A DNA stretch of 64,000 nt, taken from NCBI GenBank assembly GCA_964035545.1, contig OZ037765.1, positions 32,005,504 through 32,069,503 of the forward strand, in the 5' to 3' direction. The stretch is from Bugula neritina. Lineage: Eukaryota > Bryozoa > Gymnolaemata > Cheilostomatida > Bugulidae. Position numbers and translations under genes: made by a program. The notes beneath the pieces were generated by a model. The model was not told the origin of the DNA, did no database searches, and saw nothing but the letters and a program-made list of their open reading frames with translations. Below are positions 37,547 through 50,300 of this stretch, one piece after another (the first letter of the stretch is position 1; each line of letters begins with the position of its first letter).

Positions 37547-40500
37547 CCTGTTGGCTAAAGTTAACCAGTATTATTAGAATAATTATTTACAGCCTAGTCG
37601 ATCAATTCTCATACTCACTAACTGAGTCTTTAATTACCAAACCGTTACAAGGGATACATCAAGGCCTGCCACCCCACACGTCGTATTTAATAGTAATACA
37701 TTATAATATGAAGGTATGTTATATGCGGTCCGTGTATTACTTCAGCCGCATGTAACCAATCAAAGCTAAAATTAGTCCACCTATCATTTTCATAAGCTAC
37801 TTTACCAGAGTCTCTGGATACTGCTCATCAACGTACTATTGTCTGAATTCTCTTTGCTATATCCCAATATATGAATAACCGTTTACTTTTTAACATTCAG
37901 CAATTTTATCTGTTTTCACTATATATAAAACATTAATAGTTGTGCTATATAATAACTAGTGATATAACAATAATATAATATATGTAATTATCTTTTGGCT
38001 TTGAATATATTTCAATGTCTTCTATTATAGTGTCTTAAAAGAAATAGATTAACTGATATGTTCCACATTGCAATTATCTTTAAATCTCATCTACTTGTTC
38101 AATAGATTTATCTTAAAACACTTGACACCTATAGCAGCTGTTAGCCTTTATCTTGTTTGAACACTTATCATGTGTTGACCATTATTTGCTGCGCTAACTT
38201 AATATATGTTGCATCAATTCAAATTGCTATTAGCTTTTTGAATAGTTACAACTTTCTTGTTTTATGCATCAAACAAATATAAAAAAGCTGTACAGTCAGT
38301 GATAAAATCTTCTCGTAAATATATTTGCACAAAACATGTTACAGCTTTAAATGAAAGTTTTTTCGCTATTATGTAAGAATTTTGGTGGTCTCTTTTCATT
38401 TAAAAATGTGTATTTTTATTTAGACATTTTCCTAAAACTATCTGTAGTGAACTTTATGCTGCGATACACCATACCTGCAGCATAGTCTTAGCTTTCAAGC
38501 ACAGCCACTTTACAAAGACATGTGTTAGTGGACATGTCATATATTGGATAGCATATAATTGTTTATGTTGTATTTTTTACTCTAAGTTTTTTTATAAGTC
38601 TGTAGTCATTTTAGTGAAGTATTGCTTTGGTGCGATATTGTTTAATTTTGAAGGACAGTATATAATTGAGACACCAATGAAGAACAAACAGGCCTACAAG
38701 CTCCCCATATTATCTTTACACTTGCAATGTTGCAAACAAATATATAATAGTTTCACCACATTTCTCATATAATTATGCATTTACTGCATCTACTGTAAAT
38801 ATAAGAAGTCAAGCATCCTACTTTATTTTCTTCGTTTTTGCAGAAATTTTCATAGATGTAGAAAATATTTTGCCTCTTTCAATAAACAACTAAATATTTT
38901 AGAAAAATATGTAGCAGAAATCTTCCAGTTTTTCTTATCTCTAAAAATATCCAAATATTCATAACTTCTTTTGCTCTGGTACCTCATCAGCAAGCAAAAC
39001 AAAGGATGTGAATAGCTATAGGAAAATGCACATGAAAGAGGCTATTATAATAACTATTTATAGCCTTATATAAGTAATATAATAAGCATTGACTGCTCTG
39101 TCTGGTGTGGGTGTAGTTTATAAGAATATTTCCCTTCTGTTAACCCTTTCCTATCCAACTGTAGGAGGATTTTTGACAGTTTTGTATTTCTTATAATTGA
39201 TGGATTGTCCTTATTCAATTCCATTATGCATAGTATTTATTATTCATAATTCCAAGCAACGTCAAAGCAGTGCTCTGTTAGTGAATAAAGTAATTTATAA
39301 GAGGGTCTCAGCACTGTGTGGTAATGAGTTATCTGGCATATCACAAAAACAACTTTCAAACCCAGGTGGGTGTAGGCGTAGTAAGAGCACTCTGTGTATA
39401 TATTTATCATCAGTCAACCACACTGTAATGCCCTGTTCTATTTTTTCAGGTTTAAAAAGAAATATATCCGAGATCAGTATAACACACCAAGTCCTCATGT
39501 CTTTGAACCTTCCACTGTACCTATGCAAGCTAATATTACTGATTTTAATTGCAATTTGTAGAATTTGAGTTAGTGCAGCACAATTATAGCATATTAGTGC
39601 AGTTCTATTGTTAGAGGTACATTCAAGTATATCATCATCACATTTATAAATGTCATCACTTAAAGCTATTATGCAATTAGATCTCTACCAATCAATGAAC
39701 TCTACCATTTGCCATGTAAACTTTAATGAGACTGAAGCAGAGTAGCATGACCATGACGATATATTCATAGGCTGTGTCGTAAAACTTTTCTCAGATGTCT
39801 TCATAATAATTCAGATGAACTGATTTTCAACTTTTTATGATATAAAATTGTTGGATGGTAGAATACCTCCACGGCTACTAGAATGCGTATATTTGGTACA
39901 TTATGTCAAAATAGAGAAGTGCCAAGTCAAGAGTACTAGTTTTATAGCAGAAACCATTCAGCATAAGACAACTTCAATTTGAAACAAACTAACTGAAATT
40001 ATGGTAAGACTTGAGTTATATAAATTATGCATATTTATCTTATTTTGCAAAAAAATTAATCAATTCTTTTTTATTAGCTGCTTGCAGCTTTGCATTTATT
40101 ATTTTATTTTCTATTTTTATCAATATATTGAACTAAAAAATATGACATCTATGGACTAGCATTCATGCTGTAAATGGACTGTTTTTATTTACAAATAATA
40201 CCATATTAAAAAGACATAGAAATACATTCACTACAAACTAGCTTTTACAAAGAGAGTCAAGCGAATGCCTTCCAGTACCTGCTCTCTATAATAAGCAGTT
40301 TGGAAAAAACCTACACCCCACGTATGAGAAGGTAAAGCATCTGAAAATACATCACTGGGATAGAGTATATGGTTGGATAATGCCTTTTTATCTTTCTATA
40401 TTAAGAATTTTATTTTACTTTTGCACTAAAAGAATCTATTAAAACTAGTATAATATAAAAGTTCTATATTGGGAATAAGAGTTTTACTGGGTTGCTCTTG

Positions 40501-41136
40501 ACTGTTCTAACTTACCAATAAGATCAAAACCTAATTCAGCTCAGGGAATTATTATTTATAGTACTTATTAATATTGACAAATTTTTACCAAGCAATTGGC
40601 CTGTAACTGAATTTTTTAATATTTAAAAGCTTATAAGATTTGTTATTACAACTTTACAGCAACTAAATGTCTCTTCCTACATTCAGATCAGCTAGAGTGT
40701 TACACAAAAAGCCCTTTTTTCTATTGAGTCTAAAATTCTTCATGGTTGAGATAAAAAAAAGTCTATATCCCAAAATTTATCATCAATGTCAGGAGATTTA
40801 TGGGAAGGATGACTCCAAACTTTTTCTGATGGGTATTTAGATGTTTAGTATAATTTTTTTTAAGTTTAGAACATTTCATAATGACAGCCAAGAAATCAAG
40901 AAGTTATTTAGAATTACATGAATAGTAGTAAACAGTAATTAAACAGACATGTAGTAAATAGGATAATCACAAAATTATCTCAAAATGATTTATAATCTTC
41001 ATTGTTTATGTAGCTACACTTTACTGCCAATTTTTCTATATAGATATAAATAATAAGTTATTTTAACTGTTTAATTAATTATCTTAAGGTTTTGGTTAGA
41101 AAATCAAAAGGTTGTAACAAAATGTGATTGCCCAGT
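37547..41136. other. Last fragments of the zinc-finger unit, then unrecognised sequence
   Basis: Positions 37547-37800 are the inverted promoter flank of fragment g. Positions 38900-39480 contain the spacer and plus-oriented 3' repeat. From about 39600 to 41130 nothing is recognised; the sequence is AT-rich. Confidence 0.55.
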
Positions 41137-41208
41137 GGTCCCGTCGTGTAATGGTTAGCACACTTGCTTGCAGGCCAGAAGTTTTGGGTTCGAATCCCAC
41201 TGGGGGCA
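41137..41208 (+). tRNA. tRNA-like sequence, probably a tRNA pseudogene
   Basis: 72 nt can be laid on a cloverleaf. The D stem GTGT/GCAC is perfect and the T arm TTGGG-TTCGAAT-CCCAC has 4 of 5 pairs with a perfect B box. The acceptor GGTCCCG/TGGGGGC has 6 of 7 counting wobbles. The anticodon stem CTTGC/CCAGA pairs at only about three positions, and the loop TTGCAGG would give anticodon GCA (Cys). The poor anticodon stem suggests a pseudogene or tRNA-derived repeat. Confidence 0.45.
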
Positions 41209-41869
41209 ATTATTTTTCAAAAAATAATTTATGTTCAAAGTTGATATTCACCAAATAGTTCAAAGATTTTTTGATCAAAGAATCAACCCGAGGAAATCAT
41301 AAAATTACCAGTTCAAATATTTAATAAGTAAGAATTATAAAACAAATAAACATATTGAATTATAATACTATTGGCCATATGCACAAATCCTAGTTTATGT
41401 TATACGTAGTATATTATGCATATTAAATCTTACTTTGTGATGAAATTTTGTGGTCAGCTTCAAACACATAGTGTTTATATATTGGCATCATATTATTCAA
41501 CCAATAGGATATAATTCAATACCACAATCACAATTTTATGTTAACAGGGGTGAAAATGAAATACATTCAAACTAAAAACTGCAGTATATATTGTACCTTC
41601 ATTTATTTATATATATAAAACTTTCGATTCAACTTTTATTTAATCTAGCAGCTGCCAAAAGTGTAAGCCCTTGATCTAACCCTGATAATTTATCTTCAAC
41701 ATTATCTTCTAAGGTCAAATATTTGACTTTGAACTTTTCAAAGGTAACACTTTGGCATAACAGATTGGTGATTGCAAAGTAAATACTATTATTCACTAAC
41801 AAACTAGTAGTTGTGTAAGTCCCTTCTTCTGTACAATTCAAGTGGCAGAAAACAACATAAAGCTACACA
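41209..41869. other. Upstream region of the amine oxidase gene
   Basis: AT-rich, no gene. An in-frame TAA lies four codons before the ATG at 41870, so the 5' leader is non-coding there. Confidence 0.55.
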
Positions 41870-44800
41870 ATGTACGATGTGGTAATTGTTGGCGGAGGAA
41901 TAAGTGGTTTATACACTGCGTGGAGGCTGGGTACAACTACCACCCTCAAAGTTTTAGTACTTGAAGCTGATGAAAGGTTTGGAGGCAGATACCTGAGCTG
42001 TAAGATGCCGGGAGGTTACGTGGCAGATCTTGGTGCAATGCGGTGAGTTTAATACATGAGCAGACAACTTTGAATAAGCTATTAAAAGTAATCATGTCCT
42101 AACAGTGTCCTATAAATGTATAGGGTATATTATATTAAAGTTACTTAAGCCCAACTGCCCATAGTCAATTTATTATTTTCATTCCCAGTTTAGGTCAAAA
42201 AGTGGTCTTAAAACACTATATTCACTAAAACATGACATTGCAAAACTCTATACTGCAATAATTTCAAATTTTGGCTGCCAAGGTTACAGTTGGGGGCTTT
42301 GTGTAAAGCCCCCAACTCTTAACTTGAGAACCCACATTACTACACTTGTTCACCCCAACCTGGAGCTACTTAAAGAACAATTCATATACTCGGAGCTGTA
42401 CAAATTTAGTTAAAATTTCTTGTTGCAATATTGTGTTTGACATTTTGGTTTTTATGTAGCATTGCATTATTGTAGTGAATTGTAGATAGACACTTTAGGG
42501 TAGAGTGTAAAAGGCCTAGAGATAATACTATTAGTCTGAGAAGTTTATAAACTAGTCTTAAATTATAAACCTGAACAATTAATTAGCTACAAGATCTGAC
42601 TGAATTTTGAATTATTCTTTGCCATAAAGATTAAAGGGATAACTGGAAAGTTATGCTACTCGAAATGAAGGTAGAGTTTCCAGGTGACATGGTTTATGGT
42701 GCAAGTGGCTATTTATAGCACATTTTTTAAAAATGCAAATGTGGTAAGCTAAATACATAGTTTGCCACGTCTTTATTCTACCACCAACTTATACACCTAT
42801 ATTTATATATTAATTGTTATACAGGTATTTTCCTTTGAGACACAAGATGCTGCATCAACTTATCCAAGCCTTAGGTTTAGACATAGAAAAGCAGGCAAGC
42901 AGTTTAACAGGAAACAACACCAACGGTATTATAGCACATTTCCAAAATACTGCTATTACCAGCTTTGATGACTACGTGAAGCTGTACTCATTAAGTGAGG
43001 GTGATATGCCATATCTAAATCCTGCTAAATACAAGTTCCAGGTTGAGATGCCCGACAATGGAAACATATTTGAGGGAACCATTGGAAAAACTGGCCAGAA
43101 AACTACAGATATGAATCTTCAGCAGTACCTCTCCTATTCCTCAAACATGGCCTTGCTGTCTAGAGGGTTTGACTTGTATGAACTTGCTGCCAACGTCTCT
43201 GACGTGCTGTCTTGGATAAAGCAGTTCCAAGTGGTGGATGACTCAGACCCTTTAAAGGGGCTTCACTCTGTGAAAGGAGGAATGACAACTGTAACAGACG
43301 AGTTGGTGTCAAGGCTGAAAATGTTGAGTAATGTGAGCATGATAACTGGAGCAAAGGTAGTAGAAGTTACTGAAAAGGAGAATTCATTTGATGTCACAAC
43401 AAGTTCTTCTGAAACTCCATTTGAGGGAAAGAAACTGATTCTGGCCTGCAATAAGGGAGGAGTTGATATGATTTCATGGAGAAGTTCAAGTCGTAGGAGT
43501 GTGCAGTTTCAACAGCTCTTTTCAAAGATAAAAACAACCAAAGCAGCTAAAGTATTGTTTACATACAGAGAAGCGTGGTGGGAAAAGGCCGGTTTTGTTT
43601 CGGGTAGAATTACTACCGATTTACCTATTTCGTCAGTTGCAACGTTGGGAGATAAAGCGAAGAATGATGGATACGCTACCTTGCTAGCAGTCTACACATG
43701 CAAGTATACTGAAGTGTTCAAGGGGCTAAATCAGTCTAAATATGAAAGGTTTAAACCTTCTGCTGGAGATGTACCTGATGAGTTTCTGCCCAGCCAGAAG
43801 ATGGTAGACTACATACAAGACCAGCTTTGTAGAGTTTTTGGTGAGTCGACTGTTTTTAATTTACAAGGTATTATGCAAATATATACCACAATTTGCATAA
43901 AACTGGCTCTTAGTTTGAAAAATATTTTGAGTTTTAGGACATTGACCTTCTCAACTTGTTTGCAGTTTAGAGTTATCTACATTTGCTGGCCACAATATTT
44001 GATAAAGGATAATATTTGATATTGAATGTTGGGAGTGTGAGATGATTAACTGTCTTTTAAACTTCTCTTTCTAAAACCAACATTACCCAAAGCAGCATTT
44101 GCAATATAACTTTAAAACCCATTCACTGAATATTTCATGTCACGCCAGCAAGACTTCAACGTTTCTTATTATTTCTTTTAAACTCCTTAAAAAAGTGTTT
44201 GGTATGATTTCTTTTTAATTTACTTTTTTAACAAAATTTTCTAAATGAGTTTGAGGTAGATAAATATTACAGCTAGCTAGTGTTTATAGTACTAGTAACA
44301 AGTGTGTACCTCATAACATATGTATATAATACACACAATGTACACGCTGTAAATTATATATATATATATAGTTTGTATTCCGAGATTCATTTATTCTCAA
44401 AACAGCGCCGCTAATATAATATAGAAAACTGCACTCAATAAATAACTTTCTATAGGTATAAACAGATAACACAAGTGTGTTAACTGTTGTGAATCACTCA
44501 ATCTTCCTTCATTTCTGTAACTGTATATTATATATATTTTGTACACAAATATAATATATTATAATATACTGTATATTATACACAAATATAATATACAATA
44601 TACTGTATATTACGTATGTATATAATAAATCTTCATACTTTTAGGTTTGACGAGTATACCAGCCCCTGTCAGCGCTGCTGTAAAAAACTGGGACTGTGAC
44701 CCGATTTCTGCTCTAAATCTCTCACAAATTGGAGTCGATGCATATCAGCTACAGTTCAAGATGCTGAAACCCTTCCCTGAAGCTCACATCTATATTGCAG

Positions 44801-44955
44801 GAGACGTTTTCTTTTCTTCTACCAAAACGGATGGTTCTTTCTACGGATGGTCAGAAAGTTCTTTGATATCTTCAGAAAGAATATTAGTCAACCATTTTGG
44901 TCTTCAACAATTTTGTACAAGTGTCAACCTTGAAAATGAGTTTCCTGAGAGCTAA
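41870..44955 (+). CDS. FAD-dependent amine oxidase, L-amino-acid-oxidase-like
   Basis: Three exons: 41870-42042, 42825-43840 and 44645-44955. The junctions are phase-consistent (CG|G, G|GT) and give 499 residues. The N-terminus MYDVVIVGGGISGLYTAW is the dinucleotide-binding GxGxxG fold; LEADERFGGR is the second FAD contact. GAMRYFP, spanning intron 1, matches the family motif near the substrate pocket. The C-terminal YIAGDVF (446-452) and YGWSESSL (463-470) are the FAD/active-site end. The family oxidises amino acids or amines to oxo products, ammonia and hydrogen peroxide. Related molluscan enzymes (aplysianin/escapin type) are secreted defence proteins, but this one starts at the FAD fold with no signal peptide and an upstream in-frame stop, so it is predicted intracellular. 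An AATAAA at 45389 is a possible polyadenylation signal. Substrate unknown. Confidence 0.88.
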
Positions 44956-45575
44956 GAAAGTTACATCTATAATTTGCCAATAATTCCGAAATAGGGGCTA
45001 AAAACAATGTAGTTTTATTATATTATTATAATTGTTTTATTTAACACTTTAGATCATTTTTCCAATAACACCTGTTTGCTCTATAGTTGTAGAACTTTTC
45101 AGTTTCCTAGATATACAAAAGTGCAGCCATGAGGTTTAATCTGTTGCTAGCATGCAGTTGCTATGTCATTGAAATTAACAAGAATTTTATGGTTGTGGCA
45201 GATTCCAGAGCTCTGCACACACAAAACATATCTAATCTCTATTGTTTGTTTGCTTCTATATTAAATTTTTAGCAATTATCTACAAATTGATTTATTCAAA
45301 TAACGTACATTGTGTCATTGTGCAACAATGAGACAAATTGATAAGTAATACCTACAGTATACAAGTTTACTTTTATTGTATTGTTTCCAATAAATTTCAG
45401 TCTATTGTTTTCAATTCATCCTTTACATATATTATTTTTTTATAACAAAGACTCACCGCTTTATATTTAATTTACAAAATACCAGTTTGTGGCATGACAA
45501 GTTGTAAATATAATCATACAAAGCACCTCAAACGAGTTCTTCATTCTAATATTTAATATTCAAATCTTATATAGA

Positions 45576-45618
<43 letters not shown>

Positions 45619-46600
45619 CTATAATAACTATTCTTTACAAACTAAATTATTCAATTCATAATAATTACATTTAAAATTAATGGAATAAGAGAGAGGAAAC
45701 ATCCAATGTCAATGTCGAGTAGCATATAGCAACATATTGTATGTTAAATACTGCCAGCACTCATGAAAAACACCAACAGGTTTCAAGTATTCATTATTAA
45801 TAAAGGAGACAACTCCAATATTTATTTCCTGTTAGCTAACTAACAACTCATTAGTTGTTCTTTCCTTTTAATTTCAATGTGATGGTTTTGTTGGACAAAT
45901 AATATGTGCGGAAATTTTGCTATGGCTGTAGCTAAATTATCAAGTATTTCTGAGAAATTTAGCAAACTGCATTGTTAGACTTTTTCATCCACAAAAACTT
46001 GAGCACACAGTTGAAATGCAAGCAATAAGCGACCATTTTCTAGATCCAACTACTGTTTAAGCTGCATGCATGCTGCATACCTTGGTTTACATGCAGCAAT
46101 CAGTAGTCTGGTAGGCTGTAGCCTTGTATCCGTTTTCGTAGAAATAGTAACAATCATTGAACTGAAACTACTATAATTATAGTTCAATGGTAAAAATATA
46201 CTTCATTATATTTAGTGGAGACAACTCTTGCAAAATAAGTAGTCATCTTTTCCTGGATAGTAGCCAAGACAAGCATCGGAAATAAGCTGTGAATTATTAG
46301 TTCCATGCGAATGAGTAATGAGTAGTGAGTGACTGGTAGTCATATGCTTAAAGTTGGTGACTCATCGTAGAATTATGACCAACCGAACAATGAAATAACT
46401 AAGCGGTGAATCACTATTCGGAATTCTCCAAGGTTGCAGGTTCACAAAGATTTAATTTTGCAGCTGCCCGTAGTAAAAGTATGACTATCGGCATTGCTAT
46501 GTCAACGTGGTCGCGAAACACTAACTAGTAACTAACAAATTAATTTAATTTAATTTTAAACGGTCCCCTAGGGCTAGTCCTACTCCTAGTAACTCGACTG
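44956..46600. other. Intergenic, no gene seen
   Basis: The probable 3' UTR of the amine oxidase runs to about 45410. A TA run lies at 45580-45610. No coding frame or RNA recognised. Confidence 0.55.
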
Positions 46601-46609
46601 TAATTGTAA

Positions 46610-47230
46610 GTATTACTCGATTAGTAACGACAAAGCTAGTATTTTTATTTACTATTAGTATTAGCAACACCAATACTAATAGTAATACTAATACTAATAG
46701 ACTTATACTAATACTAATAGTTTAATAATACTATTAGTATTACTAATAATATTAATAACAATACTAACAGTAACAGTAATACTAATACTAATACTCAGAG
46801 TCAGTAATAGTAATACTAATAGTAATAGTAGCACTACTAGAGTAATAATGATAGTACTAATAGACATATTAATCTTCGTAGTGATACTGGTACAGTGGTA
46901 CACATAGTTTAAGAGAATCTAAGACTGATATACGTAGAGTTAAAGTATCATATTGAGTTAGTCACATACTCATAATCATACTACTACTCTGACTCATAAT
47001 CATAATGGTACTGGTAGTAAATTTATACTAATCTTTATACTATAACTTATAATATTACTATTAGTAATGCACTATTATGCTCTATTGGTATAAGTTTACT
47101 GTTTAGGTGTAGAAAGTCACTTAAAGCTTGACTGAATATCAAATTTTATACTAATAGTAATAGGAACATTTAACATCTATTGTAATACTAATAGTAATAG
47201 ACTAGTAGTACTACTATAAATATTTGTTTT
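46610..47230. repeat. Degenerate (ACTAAT/AGTAAT)n low-complexity island
   Basis: Long stretch of imperfect 6-bp units such as actaatagtaatactaatag, gradually diverging. Similar islands are at 55400-55830 and 56450-56790. Confidence 0.75.
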
Positions 47231-47339
47231 GATAAAGGATTGTGACTATTAGAAAAGCAGAGCTAATTTTAACAGTGCAAAGAGGTTTTTGTCTTATAGG
47301 ATGGCAATGTAGATAGGTATTTGGTGAGGTCAAGGAGAA

Positions 47340-50300
47340 ATGGTTATGGATGTGAGAGAAATACCACTGTACGATGCCATAGTTGTGAGTCATCTTAAGG
47401 ATAGGAAAGGGGCATTAGAGTTCATAGCACTTTTATGTGACAAATGCTCAGACTTTGAGACTCAAGTTGTTATATCTGATTTGACCGACATAAGGGACCA
47501 GTTCCGTACGTATAATAAGCTGGTTCTTGCTACTCATTCTGGACTAATTGCCTAATAAAACATGGCTGTCATTTGTCAACATTTTACTTGTAGCTGAGAA
47601 AACCAGTTTAGGGATTCTAAAGGAAGCTGTTCAAAATTCTACTTGCATTCTGGTGTATGTATCTAAAAAGTATGATGAAAGTGGATCTCGCTATGGTCAG
47701 TTCAATCATTATGATACTCTTGATAATTATAATACATAGTTGATACTCTTCTGTGTTGTCATTCTACCAAAAGCTTTGACACCCGTATTGAATATTTAAC
47801 ATTATCTTCAAGTATTTTCATAGTAATACTGTCCTCACCAATTTTCTGAAAAAGAAGCAAAATTTCAAACCCGGTTTTGTGAATTTCTCTACTGAAGAAG
47901 GAAAAATCGGTAAAAAGATGTGTGATAATATCAATTAAGTGTATGAAAATGTTTTCTGTGCAAACACCGAGTATGGCAGTGCTGACTTTTGGTGTATTTA
48001 TAGAAAACTTTGTTGATGATTTCTGTCAAAGCTCTGCCATCTTTGACGAAACTAAGCAGGATTGCCTGATTCCCATTTGGGTTGATCACGATCCTTTAAC
48101 TGAGAATGGCCAACTTTCTACTTTACACATTTACACTGGCTGGAGATATTATAAGGTGATCAAAGTTGTCAGTCATCACCTGTCTTGTAATCACCCATCA
48201 TATAGATGATTTTCTAGTAACTTGCAGGTGTACAATTGTGGTTTTGATTAACTCAAATAGACAATGCAATTTAATTAGCTAGCAGATGAAACCTAAGAAA
48301 CCAGGCATTGTTGATCACAGTCATTATTATTTAGATGCATGTTTAAGGATGATTGATTTAATTTATTTTCGGTAATGTTTAAATACATGTAGCAATAACT
48401 TGAGAAATTGTCTTCTACACCTCCACTTTTGGTCTAGTGGCATAGGTTATGTAGATAAGTTCTCGGTTTCTATTGGTAAATGAATTGCTCAAAGGTTTAA
48501 CTCCACTGAAACTAGAGAAGTTAAGGAACACTCTAAAGTTTAAAAAATTTAATAATTTCTTGTTAGATGTCGTTGAGTTATTAAAATATAATATATATCC
48601 CTCAATGTCAACACTGACTATTATAGCATAGTGAAAATTCATGGTATGGATTAACGAAAAAACTTCGCCGATGTGTTAAATATCGACTTGAAAAAGAAAA
48701 GGAAAAGCAGGAGCTGGATAAAATTCGCTCACGAAAAAAGAGACTTAAGTAAGATCTTATTTCACGCTTTATAGGGAAATGAATAAAGCTATTTATTTTG
48801 TGGTCCTAAATAAAGTCTGACATTGAAATACTTGGCAAGTTTTAACACATAGATAAGACCAGGTACTCTTAAAGTATCTTGAAGTGTCTTGAATGGGCAA
48901 GTTTTTCAGATATACATAGGCAAACCATAGTTTGAATGATATTATATGCACATTATTGTATGAGTAGGTGCTGTAAGAAGGCTAACCTCTTTGGTAGTGG
49001 ATTCAATTTAAAAAGTAATGTGCCATCAGTGAAGTTTGAACCCTCAACATCACTCTTATAGTGGTGTGGTAAAAGCCCTTTTCCACTACACCACCCAGGT
49101 CAATCCTGGAAATGGAAAGCTAACCAATGAACTTGCTTTATTTCCTATATCTTGCTATAGCAATTAGCTTATGCAAGTTTATATTGTTCAGAAAAGAAAT
49201 ACAACTAGAAGTAGAGAAAAAAGAAAAGTTAGATGAGATAGCAGAACTAGAAAGGAAGTTGGCAAAGGCTAAAGCTGCAGCCAATGAGATGTCGCCACAT
49301 AGTGCAAGGACACCTGGTGACAGTCTGTCTGAACAGGTGGCTGTCTCTCCCACAGGTGTTACTGTAAACATCAACATTGCCTCAGCAACTTTAAATGAAT
49401 CTGTGAGTGGTGCTTTTAAACAGTTTAATAGCGTTTCCATTTTCATGTTTTCTGTATGATTATGTGATATTCAAAAAGAGTGAAATAGAGTTTTGTCATT
49501 CTATAACTGAGTGCTGTTGCTATAGTGATAGTTGAGTGTGCTGCTTGTAGCAAAATAGGCTAAGTAATGTAGATGGTAAGCACCGCCCTCCATTTCCTTC
49601 ATCCTCTACTTTGTCAGACTGCCAAGCATCTAGTTCAGAGTTTACTGGGTCAAGGTAAGTAATTTCTATTATCACAGAATAAAGTTTTACCATTAGGAAA
49701 TAAATTCGGTGTTAAAATAATATACAGAAGTTGGTGTAAAGTGCCAGCCTATGTCTTGTACTAATAGATGTCTTTTGATAATATTTAAATATTTTAATCC
49801 GGTGATAAAAATAAGATTATTTCATATTTATCTAAACTCAACAACTTGGGTAGAGATTCACTGTGACATTCAGTCGCAAAGTGTGGTGGAAGCAATAAGC
49901 TAATAAACCAGTGAGTTGGGTGTTGACTAGCAGCCTGAGAAAAAACAGTTTTTTTACAATGTTGATATATAAACGCATGGCTAATCAATAATTACAATTA
50001 AATTAGTTTATTGAAACAAATTTGCAAATTTAATCTGAGTTTTAAAGAGCTGCTGGAAACTTCCGGAAGCCTGGCATAGGCATGATTTTGAATGGTTTGT
50101 TGTCTGATTTATTCTAAAAGAAGTTAGATGTGTTTTTAGACTGACTGACTATGAATCTCCGGAGAATATAACATCAAGCAGTGGATTGGCATCTGCAGGA
50201 TGTGAACGTGTGAACACAGAAACTGTGGGGGAATTAACATTAACCGGCGTAGAAAGGTTGCATCTTGAGAACATCAAGAGTGAGCCTACGGTCTGCGAGA

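Noticed and set aside
41629-41841. 70-codon minus-strand frame upstream of the amine oxidase
   Set aside because: No recognisable domain, AT-rich composition, and no splice or promoter context.
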